DNA of 64,000 nucleotides from Rhizobacter sp. OV335 (GCF_900142965.1 NZ_FRCQ01000034.1:21002-85001), one strand, 5' to 3'. Positions 18,548-26,701 are shown, counted from the first letter of the stretch. The notes: generated by a model from the sequence alone, not told the origin. Numbers and translations: made by a program.

Positions 18548-18908
18548 GGCGGCGAACGACAAGGTGGCGGATTCGGACAACCCCACCGTGTCGATTGGCA
18601 CCCGCTTTGAGGCGGCGTACGACGCCACGTTCTTCGTCGCGCTCGCCGTCCTGAATGCTTCCGGCTGGAAGCACCGGGCGATCGACGGGCATCATGCCTT
18701 CGTCCTTGAGGCGGCCTGTGAAGCGGTGGGAGCCGGCATCGCGTTGGCCGATCGACTGGATTCCGTCCGCGAAGTGCGGAACCAGAAGTACGCAGGAATG
18801 GGGCGAACGACGGCCGATCTGCGCGATGCCAAGGCCGCATTCGAGGCGTTCTCCGCACTGGCCATCGACTGGCTGCAGACCCACCACGCGACGCTGCTGT
18901 CGCGATAG
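18459..18908 (+). CDS. HEPN-domain toxin partner
   Basis: A 149-residue all-helical protein paired with the MNT gene. It carries the HEPN-type sequence VREVRNQKYAG near residues 108-118, an R-x-x-R-N-x-x-Y variant of the metal-independent RNase motif. The strict RxxxxH form of HepT is not present. Other helices include RFEAAYDATFFVALAVLN and HHAFVLEAACEAVG. The inferred role is an RNA-cleaving growth inhibitor restrained by its AMPylating partner. The start at 18459 gives a long overlap with the antitoxin; a later start is possible. Confidence 0.75.
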   Translation: MLRSAKQLQTQASAFVPCPQDKAAIRAWIEAANDKVADSDNPTVSIGTRFEAAYDATFFVALAVLNASGWKHRAIDGHHAFVLEAACEAVGAGIALADRLDSVREVRNQKYAGMGRTTADLRDAKAAFEAFSALAIDWLQTHHATLLSR

Positions 18909-18927
18909 CGCAGCAGAACAAGGGGTC

Positions 18928-18975
18928 TTTCCCCCCTCTCATCCTCCTCAAGTTTCCGCCCCACCCCGGAACAAT
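18928..18975 (+). promoter_or_regulatory. Promoter-like segment upstream of flhF, duplicated before flhB
   Basis: CTCAAG at 18947-18952, a 15-nt spacer and GGAACAAT at 18968-18975, in a 48-nt block nearly identical to 14516-14563. It begins 20 nt after the HEPN stop and lies 188 nt upstream of the flhF ATG. This suggests a long leader, which also contains a 54-codon open frame (19003-19167) whose stop overlaps the flhF start. Confidence 0.5.
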
Positions 18976-19163
18976 GACGGCACGCATCCACCGCGTCCGT
19001 CCATGACCTCTGCCTTCCTGTCCACCGCCGTGCCCCCTCGGCACGAAACATCCCAAATGAAGGGATTTACGGTGGCTCATCGCCAGACCATGAACGGCTG
19101 CGCGCTCACACACTGGATGCCATTGCTTGCCACTGGTTCCTGCTCGATCTCCTGGAGCTCCCG

Positions 19164-20855
19164 ATGAACGTCAAACGCTTCACCGCCCGCACTTCGCGCG
19201 ACGCCCTGACCCTGGTCCGCCAGGCTTTCGGCGAAGACGCCGTCGTGCTCTCGACCAAGCCCTGCGCCGAAGGCGTCGAGGTGCTGGCCATGGCGCCGGA
19301 AAGCGTTCAACAGATCGAGCGCCTGTCGGCCGCCGGTCCGATCCCGCCGTCGCCGCCGGTCGCGAAGCGCGCCGCCGCGCCCCGCGCCCAGCCCGCCCGC
19401 CAAGCCCCCGCTCCGCAACCGGCACCGGCCCCCGCGATGGAAGTCAACGACGACGTCGCCCGCCTGTCGATGAGCACGCTGTCGTTCCAGGATTACGTGC
19501 GTGAGCGCATGCTCAAGCGCCGCCAGGCCGCCCTGCAGCATGGCCGCGACAACGAACCCAGCTTCATGCCCGACGACGAGCCGTCGCTGCCGACCGCGCT
19601 CGAGCAGCGCCTGGCCGAACGGCAGGCGATGCACCCGGCGCCGGTGCAGCACGCGCCGATGCAGGCCGTCGGTGGCCGCAGCCCCGCGCTGCGCGAACCG
19701 CCGGTGCTGCGCGAGGAAATCCGCGTGCAGCAACAGCAGGCCGCCGCCGCGGCCGCCCAGGCGCATGCCCAGGCTCAAGCGCATGCACAGGCGCTGGCCG
19801 ATGCACGTGCCCAGGCCCTGGCACAGCAACACACCCCCGCCCCGGTGCCCGCCGCGCCGGTCGTCTCGCTCGCCGATGCCCGCTCCAACGGCAACGCCAC
19901 GGCGCGCCGCGACCAGCAGGACATGATGAACGAGCTGCGCTCGATGAAGGGCCTGATCGAAGAGCGCTTCGGCGCGCTGGCCTTCATGGAAAAGCTGCAG
20001 CGCCAGCCCGCCCAGGCGATGCTGATCCAGAAGCTGCTCGACAGCGGCTTCTCGCCGGCGCTGATCCGCAAGCTGGCCGAAAGCCTGCCGAACGACGTGA
20101 GCGACGAGACCGCGTGGGCCGCCAACATCCTCGAGCGCAACCTGATCACCGGCGAGAACGACGCCGCGCTCGAAGACCAGGGCGGCGTCTACGCGCTGAT
20201 CGGCTCCACCGGCGTCGGCAAGACGACCAGCGCCGCCAAGATCGCCGCCGCGTTCGCCACCAAGCACGGCGCCGCCAACCTCGGCCTGATCACGCTCGAC
20301 GCCTATCGCGTCGGCGCCCACGAACAACTGCGCGCCTATGGCCGCATCCTCGGCGTGCCGGTGCACACCGCGCACGACCGCGCGTCGCTCGAAGACCTGC
20401 TGGAGCTGCTGGCCGCCAAGAAGATGGTGCTGATCGACACCGCCGGCATGGCCCAGCGCGACAGCCGCACCCGCGAACTGCTCGACATGCTGGCCCACCG
20501 CTCGATCCAGAAGCTGCTGGTCGTCAACGCCGCCGCGCAGGGCGAGACCATCGAGGACGTGATGGTGTCGTACCGCGCCGCCGCCTGCAAAGGCATCGTG
20601 CTGTCGAAGCTCGACGAAGCCGTCAAGCTGGCCCCGGCGCTCGACGCGCTGATCCGCCACAAGCTGAAGGTCGTCGGCGTCGCCAACGGCCAGCGCGTCC
20701 CCGAAGACTGGCACCGCCTGTCGGCCCACGCGCTGGTGCATCGCGCGCTGCGGGCCAACACCGGCACCGCCTACCGCATGGATGCCGACGACGTGAACCT
20801 GATCTTCACGGCGCGCCAGCCGGCGCTGCGCACGCGCGGCTCGCTGCACGCCTGA
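19164..20855 (+). CDS. flhF: SRP-family GTPase FlhF
   Basis: A 563-residue FlhF, the GTPase that sets flagellar number and polar placement and recruits FliF. Residues about 1-50 are the conserved N-terminal activator region (MNVKRFTARTSRDALTLVRQ). A long Ala/Gln/Pro-rich linker runs to about 250. The N and G domains follow: P-loop GSTGVGKTT at 347-355, DTAGMAQRD (G3) and LSKLDEA (G4). The linker is longer than usual and includes an AQAHAQAQAHAQALADARAQ heptad-like repeat. Start coincides with the ATGA of an upstream 54-codon open frame. Confidence 0.95.
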   Translation: MNVKRFTARTSRDALTLVRQAFGEDAVVLSTKPCAEGVEVLAMAPESVQQIERLSAAGPIPPSPPVAKRAAAPRAQPARQAPAPQPAPAPAMEVNDDVARLSMSTLSFQDYVRERMLKRRQAALQHGRDNEPSFMPDDEPSLPTALEQRLAERQAMHPAPVQHAPMQAVGGRSPALREPPVLREEIRVQQQQAAAAAAQAHAQAQAHAQALADARAQALAQQHTPAPVPAAPVVSLADARSNGNATARRDQQDMMNELRSMKGLIEERFGALAFMEKLQRQPAQAMLIQKLLDSGFSPALIRKLAESLPNDVSDETAWAANILERNLITGENDAALEDQGGVYALIGSTGVGKTTSAAKIAAAFATKHGAANLGLITLDAYRVGAHEQLRAYGRILGVPVHTAHDRASLEDLLELLAAKKMVLIDTAGMAQRDSRTRELLDMLAHRSIQKLLVVNAAAQGETIEDVMVSYRAAACKGIVLSKLDEAVKLAPALDALIRHKLKVVGVANGQRVPEDWHRLSAHALVHRALRANTGTAYRMDADDVNLIFTARQPALRTRGSLHA

Positions 20856-20909
20856 TCGATCGTTTTCGATCAAACAAGAACAGCCCCCTCGACTCGTCCT
20901 CAGCGCCCC

Positions 20910-21704
20910 ATGCACGACGCCTTCGACTCCTCGTTCCCGCAAGACCAGGCCCACGGCCTGCGCCAGCTGTTCGGCCAGACGCGCGTGCGTTTCGTGCCGG
21001 TGGTGGCCAACCCGAACATGGCGTTCGGCGGCGTGATGCTGGAGCGCCTGTGCACCGCCTTCGGCGAGCTCGGCGCGCACGTGCTGGTGATCGACGCCTC
21101 GGACCGCGCGCCGGCCCCGGCCGAGCTGACGGCCGTCGGGCTGACCGGCTGTGTCGAGCCGCTGTCGCACCAGGTGTCGTACCTCGCCGCGCGCGGCCTG
21201 CCGATCCGCTACGTGGATGCGCATGGCAGCACCGCCAACTTCCTGCACGCCGCGGCCGATGCCGCGCCGCATGCCGACGTGGTGCTGGTGCATGCCACCG
21301 AGACCGACCTGTGCCGTTTGTTCATGCGCAGCGAGGCCCGCCCGCTGCTGCTGGCCGACGACCGCCCGGCCAGCGTGACCCATGCCTATGCCGCGATGAA
21401 GCTGCTGACGCAGCGCGCCGGCCTGATGGTGCACGACCTGCTGCTCGGCGCCGCCCCCCATTCGCCGCGCGCCGAACGCATCGCGCAGCAGATCGCTTCC
21501 TGTGCCGATGGCTTCCTGGGCGCCGTGCTGCGCGACTGGATGCACGTCGATCCCGCGTCCGACGTCAATGACCCGCCCACCCCGGCCCTGCGCCGCTGGG
21601 CCCGTGACGTGCTGCAGCCTGTCGCCGCCGACGTTGCGCACGCCGCCGCGTACCCCACCGCATTCCCGGCCTATCGCGATTTCCCGCAGCAGGCCCTGAA
21701 CTGA
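20910..21704 (+). CDS. FlhG/FleN-like MinD-family protein lacking a P-loop
   Basis: A 264-residue protein in the position of flhG between flhF and fliA. It keeps a MinD-like first strand and helix (VRFVPVVANPNMAFGGVMLERLCTAFGEL) and the second strand HVLVIDASDRAP. The deviant Walker A (KGGxGKT) expected after the first strand is absent and replaced by NPNMAFGG. FlhG normally limits flagellar number by ATP-dependent dimerisation and by stimulating FlhF, so this homologue probably cannot bind ATP canonically. An alternative is an unrelated Rossmann protein in the flhG slot. Confidence 0.68.
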   Translation: MHDAFDSSFPQDQAHGLRQLFGQTRVRFVPVVANPNMAFGGVMLERLCTAFGELGAHVLVIDASDRAPAPAELTAVGLTGCVEPLSHQVSYLAARGLPIRYVDAHGSTANFLHAAADAAPHADVVLVHATETDLCRLFMRSEARPLLLADDRPASVTHAYAAMKLLTQRAGLMVHDLLLGAAPHSPRAERIAQQIASCADGFLGAVLRDWMHVDPASDVNDPPTPALRRWARDVLQPVAADVAHAAAYPTAFPAYRDFPQQALN

Positions 21705-21724
21705 ATTCCCCCGGAGCTGACCCC

Positions 21725-22438
21725 ATGTATACCGCCAAAGGCCAACTCGACGTCAACTCGATGCTCAAGCAGTACAGCTCGCTGGTGCGGCGCCTCGCCC
21801 ACCAGATGATCGCGAAGCTGCCTGCCAACGTCGAGATCGACGACCTGATCCAGGTCGGCATGATCGGGCTGACCGACGCGCTGAGCCGTTTCGACGCGGC
21901 GCAAGGCGTGCAGTTCGAGACCTTCGCGACGCAGCGCATCCGCGGCGCGATGCTCGACGAGCTGCGCGGCAACGACTACCTGTCGCGCGGCACGCGCAAG
22001 CAGCAGCGCACGATCGAATCGGCGGTGCACAAGCTCGAGCAGAAGCTCGGCCGTGCGCCTGCCGAAAGCGAGATCGCCCGCGAGATGGGCATCACGCTGC
22101 CCGAATACCAGGAACTCCTTGGCAAGGTGCGCGGCACCCAGCTGGTCTATCTGGAAGACATGTCGGGCGACGATGGCGACAATGACTTCCTCGACCGGCA
22201 CGTGGCCGACGAAGGGATCAACCCGCTCGCGCAGCTGCAGGACCAGCGCATGCGCCAGGCCCTGGTCGACGGCATCAAGACGTTGCCGGAGCGCGAGCAG
22301 TACGTGATGAGCATGTACTACGAGCACGACATGAACCTGAAGGAAATCGCGGCCGTGCTGAAGGTGACCGAATCGCGCGTCTGCCAGCTGCACAGCCAGT
22401 CCATCGCCCGCTTGCGCGTCAAGCTGCGCGAGTGGTGA
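21725..22438 (+). CDS. fliA: Flagellar sigma factor FliA (sigma-28)
   Basis: A 237-residue sigma-28. Region 2 is visible as DDLIQVGMIGLTDALSRFD and FETFATQRIRGAMLDELR. Region 3 starts at RAPAESEIAREMGI. Region 4 has LPEREQYVMSMYYEHDMNLKEIA and the helix-turn-helix VTESRVCQLHSQSIARLR. It directs late flagellar and chemotaxis genes and is held by FlgM until the hook is finished; flgM lies in this window. It follows the FlhG-like gene by 20 nt. Confidence 0.97.
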   Translation: MYTAKGQLDVNSMLKQYSSLVRRLAHQMIAKLPANVEIDDLIQVGMIGLTDALSRFDAAQGVQFETFATQRIRGAMLDELRGNDYLSRGTRKQQRTIESAVHKLEQKLGRAPAESEIAREMGITLPEYQELLGKVRGTQLVYLEDMSGDDGDNDFLDRHVADEGINPLAQLQDQRMRQALVDGIKTLPEREQYVMSMYYEHDMNLKEIAAVLKVTESRVCQLHSQSIARLRVKLREW

Positions 22439-22457
22439 TCACAGAGACCGAGACGCC

Positions 22458-23816
22458 ATGTTTGCAATGTTCAGGAAGGGACGCGAGCAGTCGCCCAACG
22501 CGCCGGTCGAGCCCGCGGTGACTGCAGCAGCCGGCGAGCCCGACCTGCGGGCCGCGGTGCAGTCGATCGGCAAGCAGGCGTCGAGCGTCGGCCGTGATGC
22601 CGCCGAGGTGCGCGGGCTGCTCGACGACGCCAGCAAGGTGTCGGCCCGCCAGGCGCAGGCCGTCGTCGCGCTGGCCGGCCAGCTGGGCGAGGTCACGCGG
22701 GCGCAGCAGGCGATCGGCGATGTCACGGCCGGCAGCCTCGATGCGGTCGGGCGTGCGCGCGAGGCGGTCGAAGCGGTCGGCACCGAGGTGGCCGGTATCG
22801 TCGACACGCTGCGCGAGGTGGCTGCGGCCGCCAGCGAGATCACGCAGATCGCGCTGCAGACGCGGCTGGTGGCGTTCAACGCCTCGGTCGAAGCCAAGCG
22901 CGCCGGCGAGGCCGGGCGCGGTTTCGGCGTGGTGGCCGATGCGGTGAAGGACCTGGCTTCGAAGGTCGAGGGCTCGTCGAAGGCGATCATGAGCACCGTG
23001 GGCGTGCTCGATACGCGCATCGAGGCCTTGTCGCGCGAGATCCAGGCCAAGCCGGGCGAAATCAGTCAAGGCGGTTTCCACAAGGCGCTGGCCGATGTGG
23101 AGGCCGGGGTCGCGAGCATCACTGCCGCGGCGACGCAAAGCCGCGAGATCTGCGGCGGCGTCAACCTGCAGATGGGCGCGATGCAGTCGGAGATCCAGCA
23201 GACCACCGCGGCGCTCGACAACGCGATGCGCCGCAGCGAGGCCTTCCTGAAGGTGTCGGAGCACCTGATCGAGCTGGTGGCCGAATGCGGCATCGAGACC
23301 GAGGACACGCCGTTCATCCAGGCCGCGATGGAAGCGGCCGCGCAGATCGGCAAGCTGCTCGAGGATTCGCTGCGCACTCGCACGATCTCGCCGTCCGACC
23401 TGTTCGACGAAGCCTACCGGCCGTTGCCGGGCACCAACCCGGCGCAGCACGCGACCAAGTTCATCGAGCTGGCGGACAGGCTGTTCCCGCAGGTGCAGGA
23501 GCGCGTGCTGACGCTGAGCCCGAAGGTGGTGTTCTGCATCGCGGTCGACCGCAACGGCTACGTGGCGACGCACAACAAGAAGTACTGCCACCCGCAGCGC
23601 GGCGACCTGGCCTGGGACACGGTCAACAGCCGCTACCGCCGCATCTTCAACGACCGCACCGGGCTCGCTTCCGCGCGCAACCAGCGCCCGTTCCTGCTGC
23701 AGACCTACCGCCGCGACATGGGCGGCGGGCAATTCGTGCTGCTGAAGGAAGCCGCCGCACCGATCACGGTGCAGGGGCGGCATTGGGGTGGCGTGCGGGT
23801 GGCGTTCAGTTTTTGA
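22458..23816 (+). CDS. Soluble methyl-accepting chemotaxis protein with C-terminal sensor domain
   Basis: A 452-residue protein with no membrane helix. The receptor signalling tip is N-terminal at about residues 125-170 (ITQIALQTRLVAFNASVEAK, then RAGEAGRGFGVVADAVKDLA). It is a variant of the usual NLLALNAAIEAARAGE tip, with Arg for Asn, Phe for Leu and Lys for Ala. Residues about 335-452 resemble a Cache-like ligand domain (VVFCIAVDRNGYVATHNKKY and a closing HWGGVRVAFSF). Sensor and kinase-control modules are therefore in reverse order from classical receptors. It starts 20 nt after fliA and is probably co-transcribed. Confidence 0.85.
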   Translation: MFAMFRKGREQSPNAPVEPAVTAAAGEPDLRAAVQSIGKQASSVGRDAAEVRGLLDDASKVSARQAQAVVALAGQLGEVTRAQQAIGDVTAGSLDAVGRAREAVEAVGTEVAGIVDTLREVAAAASEITQIALQTRLVAFNASVEAKRAGEAGRGFGVVADAVKDLASKVEGSSKAIMSTVGVLDTRIEALSREIQAKPGEISQGGFHKALADVEAGVASITAAATQSREICGGVNLQMGAMQSEIQQTTAALDNAMRRSEAFLKVSEHLIELVAECGIETEDTPFIQAAMEAAAQIGKLLEDSLRTRTISPSDLFDEAYRPLPGTNPAQHATKFIELADRLFPQVQERVLTLSPKVVFCIAVDRNGYVATHNKKYCHPQRGDLAWDTVNSRYRRIFNDRTGLASARNQRPFLLQTYRRDMGGGQFVLLKEAAAPITVQGRHWGGVRVAFSF

Positions 23817-24786
23817 AGGGCGGCAGCCGCTCTCCTGTCAGAGTTTCGTACAACTCAATCAATGAGTCCGCCCGCGGCCCACTTCTGGAATCCAGTTTCA
23901 ATTGAATTGCCGCACGAGCCAGGATTTTGGCGTGCTGTGCCTTGTCGAACATTTTGACTGGCGCCTGTGCCTTCCAGACATTGTTGTCAGTCGTCCACTG
24001 GATTGTGAGTCCAGCAAGCTCCAGGGCCGCAACAGCCTTTCGATAAGATTCGCGATGTCGGTCATCCTCGGTCTTCGCTGCGGAAGGGCGGAGGGGTGTG
24101 AGCCCAAGCACACGTAGCTGCGCAGCGGGAGAGGGGGTTGCGGGATGGTCCGGTTCAATCCACTCGATGGGCGGATGATTCTTGGCGGAAGTCAACTCTT
24201 TTTCAGGTATTTTTGCGTCGCCATAAGTGCTGACATACCTTTCGGATTCCTCTGAGCGTTCAATGGCTGAGTGTGAATCGCCTCGAAGGCTCGGCGACGG
24301 TTTCGAAGATACCACTTCGTATTTTTTGATGGCTTCGAACGCGCTGCGCAGTTCATCAATTTTCGCGGGGGACAGGTATTTTGGGGTTGGCTTTTTTCTA
24401 GGGACGATTGTGGATTTTTGTGGTTTTCGCTTTGGTAAGGCACCGCGAAGATCGTCGATGAGTTGACCGATGGCCAAACTTTCATCGTGTAGATCGTGTG
24501 GGAGTAGGCGCGCTGTGCAGGCGATCAAGTACAGCATTCTCGATGTGGGCCACGGTTGCCGGAGATTTTCAATTTCACCCAGAGCTTGATCGCAGATATC
24601 TCGTATGAGATCTTTTGATTTATGATCGAGGGTGTGATGGTCCCCCTGATTCTGAGTTCTCGAGGGGGATGTTGATCTCGCCCCGGTGCGGGCATTTTCA
24701 ATTCTTTCAGGATCAGAAAGCTCGGTGTATCGCCTTTGCGGGTTTCTGCCACGAAACAGCTGCTTGACTTTATCGATTCCGCGCAT
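23806..24786 (-). CDS. AT-rich hypothetical protein C
   Basis: A 326-residue protein with no recognised domain, AT-richer than the flagellar genes. The N-terminus is basic (MRGIDKVKQLFRGRNPQRR). A polar, probably disordered Ser/Arg/Thr segment follows, then a helical block at about 55-115 (LIRDICDQALGEIENLRQ, LYLIACTARLLPHDLHD). A Pro/Ser linker leads to a second helical block in the last 100 residues. No signal peptide or membrane helix. The start at 24786 has a GGAG Shine-Dalgarno sequence. It converges on and overlaps the chemoreceptor gene by 11 nt. In composition, basic start and location it resembles the genes at 12153-14391, but I see no clear sequence homology. Confidence 0.72.
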   Translation of the reverse strand: MRGIDKVKQLFRGRNPQRRYTELSDPERIENARTGARSTSPSRTQNQGDHHTLDHKSKDLIRDICDQALGEIENLRQPWPTSRMLYLIACTARLLPHDLHDESLAIGQLIDDLRGALPKRKPQKSTIVPRKKPTPKYLSPAKIDELRSAFEAIKKYEVVSSKPSPSLRGDSHSAIERSEESERYVSTYGDAKIPEKELTSAKNHPPIEWIEPDHPATPSPAAQLRVLGLTPLRPSAAKTEDDRHRESYRKAVAALELAGLTIQWTTDNNVWKAQAPVKMFDKAQHAKILARAAIQLKLDSRSGPRADSLIELYETLTGERLPPFKN

Positions 24787-25104
24787 GGGTGCTAACTCCG
24801 AATAGAAAAATTAAAAGACCGCACGATCAAATTTCGGTCTGCATGGTCTGTTTGTACGAAAGAGCCTCTGAAAGCTGATCGCTGGCACAGCCTGAGTAAC
24901 TCTTCTGGAGATATCGATCCATGCAGAGTCCATCATTCAGGGGTCGCGTCTCATCCGCTTTGACAACGACTTGCGGTGTCCCTCGAACCCGTTCGCCATC
25001 GCCTTGGTCGATTCGCACGGCTCCTCATCCAGTCCACCGGATTGCCTTGATGTCAAACTCGACCGGCCATCCATGGTTCCGCGTTGACGAAGGAGAGTTC
25101 GCGC
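24787..25104. other. Intergenic region between hypothetical C and the methyltransferase gene
   Basis: A 318-nt gap of intermediate base composition. It must hold the promoters for both divergent genes, but I cannot place them with confidence. A plus-strand frame stays open for about 60 codons (roughly 24895-25087) without a start codon and encodes a plausible but unrecognised peptide (including RFDNDLRCPSNPFAIALVD). It could be a gene remnant or chance. No repeats or hairpins of note. Confidence 0.4.
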
Positions 25105-25854
25105 ATGATCTGGCCGCTGCCCGCTCTGCTCGCCTGGGCCTTGGCCTGGGCGCTCTTCCTCGGCCTGCAGCGCACTGCGATGCCGCTCGGCGTCGCGCTG
25201 CTGCTGGCCACCGCGCTTGGCGGCTTGCTCGCACTGCTGCCGATCGTGGCCGCCACGCGCTGGCGCCGGGTCTTCGTCGCACTCGGTTTCCCGCTGTCGT
25301 TGCTGGCGTCAGGCCTCGCCGGGGCATTGCCAGCCTGGGCCTGGCTGCTGCCGATGGGCGCGCTGCTCGCCCTCTACCCCGTTCACGCCTGGCGCGATGC
25401 GCCGGTCTTCCCGACGCCGCGCGGCGCGCTGCGTGGGCTGTCGGCGCTCATGCCGCTGCCCGACGGCGCGCGGGTGCTCGATGCCGGCTGCGGGCTGGGC
25501 GACGGGTTGCGGGAGTTGCACGCGGCCTATCCGAGGGCACTGCTCGACGGCATCGAATGGAGCTGGCCGGTGCGGCTGCTGTGCGGCCTGCGCTGCCGGC
25601 TGCGGCGCATCCCGGCGCGCGTGACGCGTGGCGACATCTGGAAGGCCGATTGGTCCGGCTACGAGCTGGTCTACCTGTTCCAGCGGCCGGAGAGCATGCC
25701 GCGCGCCGTCGCGAAGGCGCAGATGGAGTTGCGCCCAAGGGCGTGGATGGCGAGTCTGGAGTTCGAGGCGCAGGAACTGCGCCCGGTGGCACGGCACATC
25801 TGTCCGGATGGGCGGCCGGTGTGGCTGTATCAGGCGCCGTTCAAGGCGCGCTGA
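25105..25854 (+). CDS. Membrane-anchored class I SAM-dependent methyltransferase
   Basis: A 249-residue protein. Residues about 1-100 contain three or four hydrophobic helices (IWPLPALLAWALAWALFL; GVALLLATALGGLLALLPI; two more to about 97). A Rossmann methyltransferase domain follows with motif I VLDAGCGLGDGL near residue 130. The C-terminal half is short and lacks a recognisable substrate signature, so the target is unknown; lipid, protein or small molecule are all possible. The ATG at 25105 with GGAG 9 nt upstream is preferred over a TTG 21 nt earlier. Convergent with flgN, 7 nt apart. Confidence 0.78.
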   Translation: MIWPLPALLAWALAWALFLGLQRTAMPLGVALLLATALGGLLALLPIVAATRWRRVFVALGFPLSLLASGLAGALPAWAWLLPMGALLALYPVHAWRDAPVFPTPRGALRGLSALMPLPDGARVLDAGCGLGDGLRELHAAYPRALLDGIEWSWPVRLLCGLRCRLRRIPARVTRGDIWKADWSGYELVYLFQRPESMPRAVAKAQMELRPRAWMASLEFEAQELRPVARHICPDGRPVWLYQAPFKAR

Positions 25855-25861
25855 ACATGAA

Positions 25862-26254
25862 TCAGGCCTGGACGAACCCGCGGCTGCCGCGGTCGGCAGG
25901 GCCGTTCGCGGAATACACCGCCGCCGGCCGCTCGCGCGGCATCAGCACGTCGATCGCCCGGTCGAGCGCCGCAGTGGCACGCGCCAGCGATTCGCGCTGT
26001 GCCGCCACCAGGCCGCCGGCCAGCGCCAGGCGCTCGCGCAACGGGGTGGGCACCGGGCCGCTGCGGGCCGCGCGGGTGAAATGATCGACCGCGCGCGCCA
26101 GCGAGCGGTGCAGTTCGGTCGCATGCAGGTCGATCGCCGCGCTGTCGCGCGTGCGAAGCGCCTCGCCCAATGAGGCGAGTTGCGTCTCGACCGCGCCGAG
26201 GGTGGCCTCGAGTTCGGGCGAGGTTTCGTACGCGGGAATCACCGGCTGCTGCAT
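25862..26254 (-). CDS. flgN: FlgN-like export chaperone
   Basis: A 130-residue helical protein in the flgN position behind flgA and flgM. FlgN escorts hook-filament junction proteins FlgK and FlgL, both encoded downstream of the divergent flgB operon, to the export gate. The sequence shows long amphipathic helices (ATLGAVETQLASLGEALRTR; ERLALAGGLVAAQRESLARA) and a disordered C-terminal tail, as in FlgN. Members diverge strongly, so the call leans on context. Confidence 0.78.
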   Translation of the reverse strand: MQQPVIPAYETSPELEATLGAVETQLASLGEALRTRDSAAIDLHATELHRSLARAVDHFTRAARSGPVPTPLRERLALAGGLVAAQRESLARATAALDRAIDVLMPRERPAAVYSANGPADRGSRGFVQA

Positions 26255-26327
26255 GACGAACGGGTGGCCAGGGGCCGTTGAAGAAATCGAGACAGAGACC
26301 GAGACAGAAAACCGAACCGCTGAACGA

Positions 26328-26651
26328 TCAGTGGCCCAGCACTTCCCGGGCGTTGGCGATCAGCTTGTCGGCGATGGCTTCCGGATTGACCTTGAAGCTG
26401 CCGTTGTCGATCGCGTCGGAAATGCGCTTGACCTTGTCGGCGTCGAAATCGGCCGAGGCCGAACCCGCGCCGGTCAGCGACGACGCCGCGCTCGACAGCG
26501 AAACGGTGGTGCTGGCTTCGGGGGCCGCGGCGCCGACAGCCGGGGTGGCCTGTTCGGTGGGCTTGGCGGTCGTCCCTTGCTTTTGCGTGGTGCTGCCGAC
26601 CGCCTGGGTGGGGGCCGCAGCTTCTGCGTGATTGCCGATCTTGATGCTCAT
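26328..26651 (-). CDS. flgM: Anti-sigma-28 factor FlgM
   Basis: A 107-residue FlgM. The N-terminal half is Ala/Thr/Gln-rich and unfolded. The C-terminal half holds the sigma-28-binding helices (DADKVKRISDAIDNGSFKVN, then PEAIADKLIANAREVLGH). FlgM inhibits FliA until it is exported through the finished hook. Start chosen at MSIKIGNHAEA, which follows an AAGGAG site; the ORF stays open 48 nt upstream. A near-consensus sigma-28 promoter precedes it, giving the usual feedback loop. Confidence 0.95.
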   Translation of the reverse strand: MSIKIGNHAEAAAPTQAVGSTTQKQGTTAKPTEQATPAVGAAAPEASTTVSLSSAASSLTGAGSASADFDADKVKRISDAIDNGSFKVNPEAIADKLIANAREVLGH

Positions 26652-26701
26652 GAAGGACTCCTTGGGTCGGGACACTGGGCCCGGCCTTTCAACATGCACG
26701 G

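Noticed and set aside
24895..25087. A 60-codon plus-strand open frame before the methyltransferase
   Set aside because: It lacks a start codon and Shine-Dalgarno sequence and matches no family I know; mentioned only as a possible remnant.
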